From Siccirubricoccus phaeus (GTDB taxonomy: Bacteria > Pseudomonadota > Alphaproteobacteria > Acetobacterales > Acetobacteraceae): a DNA stretch of 64,000 nt. The notes under the pieces were generated by a model. It was not told where the DNA came from. It saw nothing but the letters and a program-made list of their open reading frames with translations, and did no database searches. Location of the stretch: NCBI RefSeq assembly GCF_008360935.1, contig NZ_SRXO01000018.1:1-64000 (forward strand), in the 5' to 3' direction. The position numbers and the translations under genes were made by a program. Within the stretch, counting starts at the first letter, position 1. Each line of letters starts with the position of its first letter. Shown piece by piece: positions 63,113-64,000 of this stretch.

Positions 63113-63203
63113 GCGATGGGGGCTCCGCCCCCATACCCCCGGCAGGGGCTCTGCCCCTGCACCCCGCCGGGGGGTGGACCACCCCCCGGACCCCGGTGTG
63201 AGT
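63113..63203. repeat. G-rich multi-hairpin intergenic repeat
   Basis: ATGGGGGC-TCC-GCCCCCAT, AGGGGCTCTGCCCCT and GGGGGGTGG-A-CCACCCCCC hairpins are followed by GGACCCCGGTGTGAGT. A CCCTCCCCCGCAGGGCGGGGGAGGG hairpin follows (63226-63250). They fill the addB-addA gap. Confidence 0.75.
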
Positions 63204-63267
63204 CTTTCCGCGAGGCGATGCCGCCCCCTCCCCCGCAGGGCGGGGGAGGGAGAAACGCCCGCCCGCC

Positions 63268-64000
63268 TCACGCCCCCTCCTCCGCCGCCGCCCATTCGCC
63301 GAGGCGGGAGAGGTGGTCGTATTCCGTCCCCGCCGGCTGGCGCTTCGGATGCGGCCTCGCGGTGAAGGGCCGGTCGCCCAGCAGGAACTCCGCCACCAGC
63401 TCGCGCAGCCGCGCCTCCGCCTCCGCCGCCAGCGCGGCGATCTCCGTCGGCCCGGCCACCGCCAGCTTCACCTCCCCCGGCACCGGCCCGCCGGAGACGC
63501 GCCAATAGACCAGCTCCGCCGCATCCCCCGCCGGCAGGTCGCGGAAGCCGCCAGCGGCGGCCATGGCCGCCTCCAGGGTGAGCTGCGGCTTGCGGCCATC
63601 CTCCACCTCGGGCGTGGTCGGCGGCTTTCCCGTCTTGTAGTCCAGGATGCGCAGGCCCTTGGGGCCCAGGTCGATCCGGTCGGCATGCGCGGTCAGCACC
63701 ACCTCCCGCGCCGCCGAGCCGAGCTTCAGCTCCCCGCGCAACTCCACCAGGCTTCGCAGCGGCGCCGCATTGGCCCTGAGCGCCGCCTCCTGCTCCACCG
63801 CGAAGGCGCCGATCCGCGCCAGCCGCGGCTTCCAGAAGGCGGCGAGGCCGGGGCGCGGCGCCGCCTCTGCCAGCGCCAGCGCGGCCGCTTCCTCCCAGAT
63901 CGCGCTCGCCGCATCCGCCCCGGGCCAGGGCTGGGCGGAAAGCCGCCGGACGAAGCCGGCCAGCGCCGCGTGCACGAGGTTGCCGTAATCCAGCACCCCC
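63268..64000 (-). CDS. addB: AddB C-terminal part (clipped by window edge)
   Basis: At least 242 residues of the C-terminal nuclease region of AddB are visible. MLDYGNLVHAALAGFVRRL is a conserved PD-(D/E)XK lead-in and LRILDYKTGKPPTTPEV is the nuclease motif. The frame is open to the right edge, so the start and helicase part are outside. It lies directly upstream of addA on the same strand, the standard arrangement. Confidence 0.9.
   Translation of the reverse strand, partial: GVLDYGNLVHAALAGFVRRLSAQPWPGADAASAIWEEAAALALAEAAPRPGLAAFWKPRLARIGAFAVEQEAALRANAAPLRSLVELRGELKLGSAAREVVLTAHADRIDLGPKGLRILDYKTGKPPTTPEVEDGRKPQLTLEAAMAAAGGFRDLPAGDAAELVYWRVSGGPVPGEVKLAVAGPTEIAALAAEAEARLRELVAEFLLGDRPFTARPHPKRQPAGTEYDHLSRLGEWAAAEEGA

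Overview
The window is a high-GC alphaproteobacterial chromosome segment, most likely from Acetobacteraceae (Roseomonas-like). This rests on gene content, not on a marker gene. The clues are the hopanoid genes hpnI-hpnL, orphan Bug-family periplasmic binding proteins, the hprK-rapZ-EIIA-HPr-EI regulatory phosphotransferase cluster, a NepR/EcfG pair of the alphaproteobacterial general stress response, and intergenic repeats carrying GANTC (the CcrM methylation motif). No rRNA, tRNA, CRISPR array, prophage or origin was recognised.

Left part (1-18.5 kb): a clipped IS630-type transposase sits beside a GANTC repeat. Then comes a leftward block of ppx, ppk1, an Hda-like DnaA relative, a PerM-type membrane protein, a CDP-alcohol phosphatidyltransferase and a DUF2066 secreted protein, facing purM-purN and a tiny aa3 oxidase subunit IV gene. 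Next are a PKHD dioxygenase coupled to an unknown secreted protein, a PhyH-like dioxygenase, the five-gene regulatory PTS operon (hprK first, ptsI last), a threonine dehydratase, and two related tiny ORFs sharing the motif YRPERRYM.

Middle (18.5-34.2 kb): mlaA diverges from the hopanoid genes hpnI-hpnJ and hpnK-hpnL, which are interrupted by an opposite-strand toxin-antitoxin pair. Two Bug binding proteins, a double cold-shock-domain protein and an Rrf2 regulator with a palindromic operator-like site follow. Then come a molybdenum hydroxylase large subunit coupled to an M20 amidohydrolase, and a PiT phosphate permease with a one-base frameshift in its signature motif.

Right part (34.2-64 kb): this holds an oxidative-stress block (OxyR with both redox cysteines diverging from rubrerythrin, a CCG-type Fe-S protein and DUF3501; then a mycobacterial-type AhpC with AhpD). 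It also holds a TPR-methyltransferase, convergent nepR and ecfG, formate-tetrahydrofolate ligase, and an OmpW-like porin behind a perfect FNR-type box. Histidine catabolism follows in pieces (hutF with an SDR, hutU-hutH, hutI). The window ends with a PQQ-type sugar dehydrogenase, thioredoxin and addA-addB (addB runs off the edge).

Intergenic DNA is unusually structured. At least four dispersed repeat families recur: a GANTC/CTAGAGC element, a hairpin mosaic placed directly after stop codons, long inverted repeats ending in CCATGGCC, and G-rich multi-hairpin blocks. The most unusual signals are these repeats and their apparent use as landing sites by CTAG-targeting elements, the paired YRPERRYM peptides, and two palindromes side by side upstream of ompW, one of which recurs upstream of ahpC.
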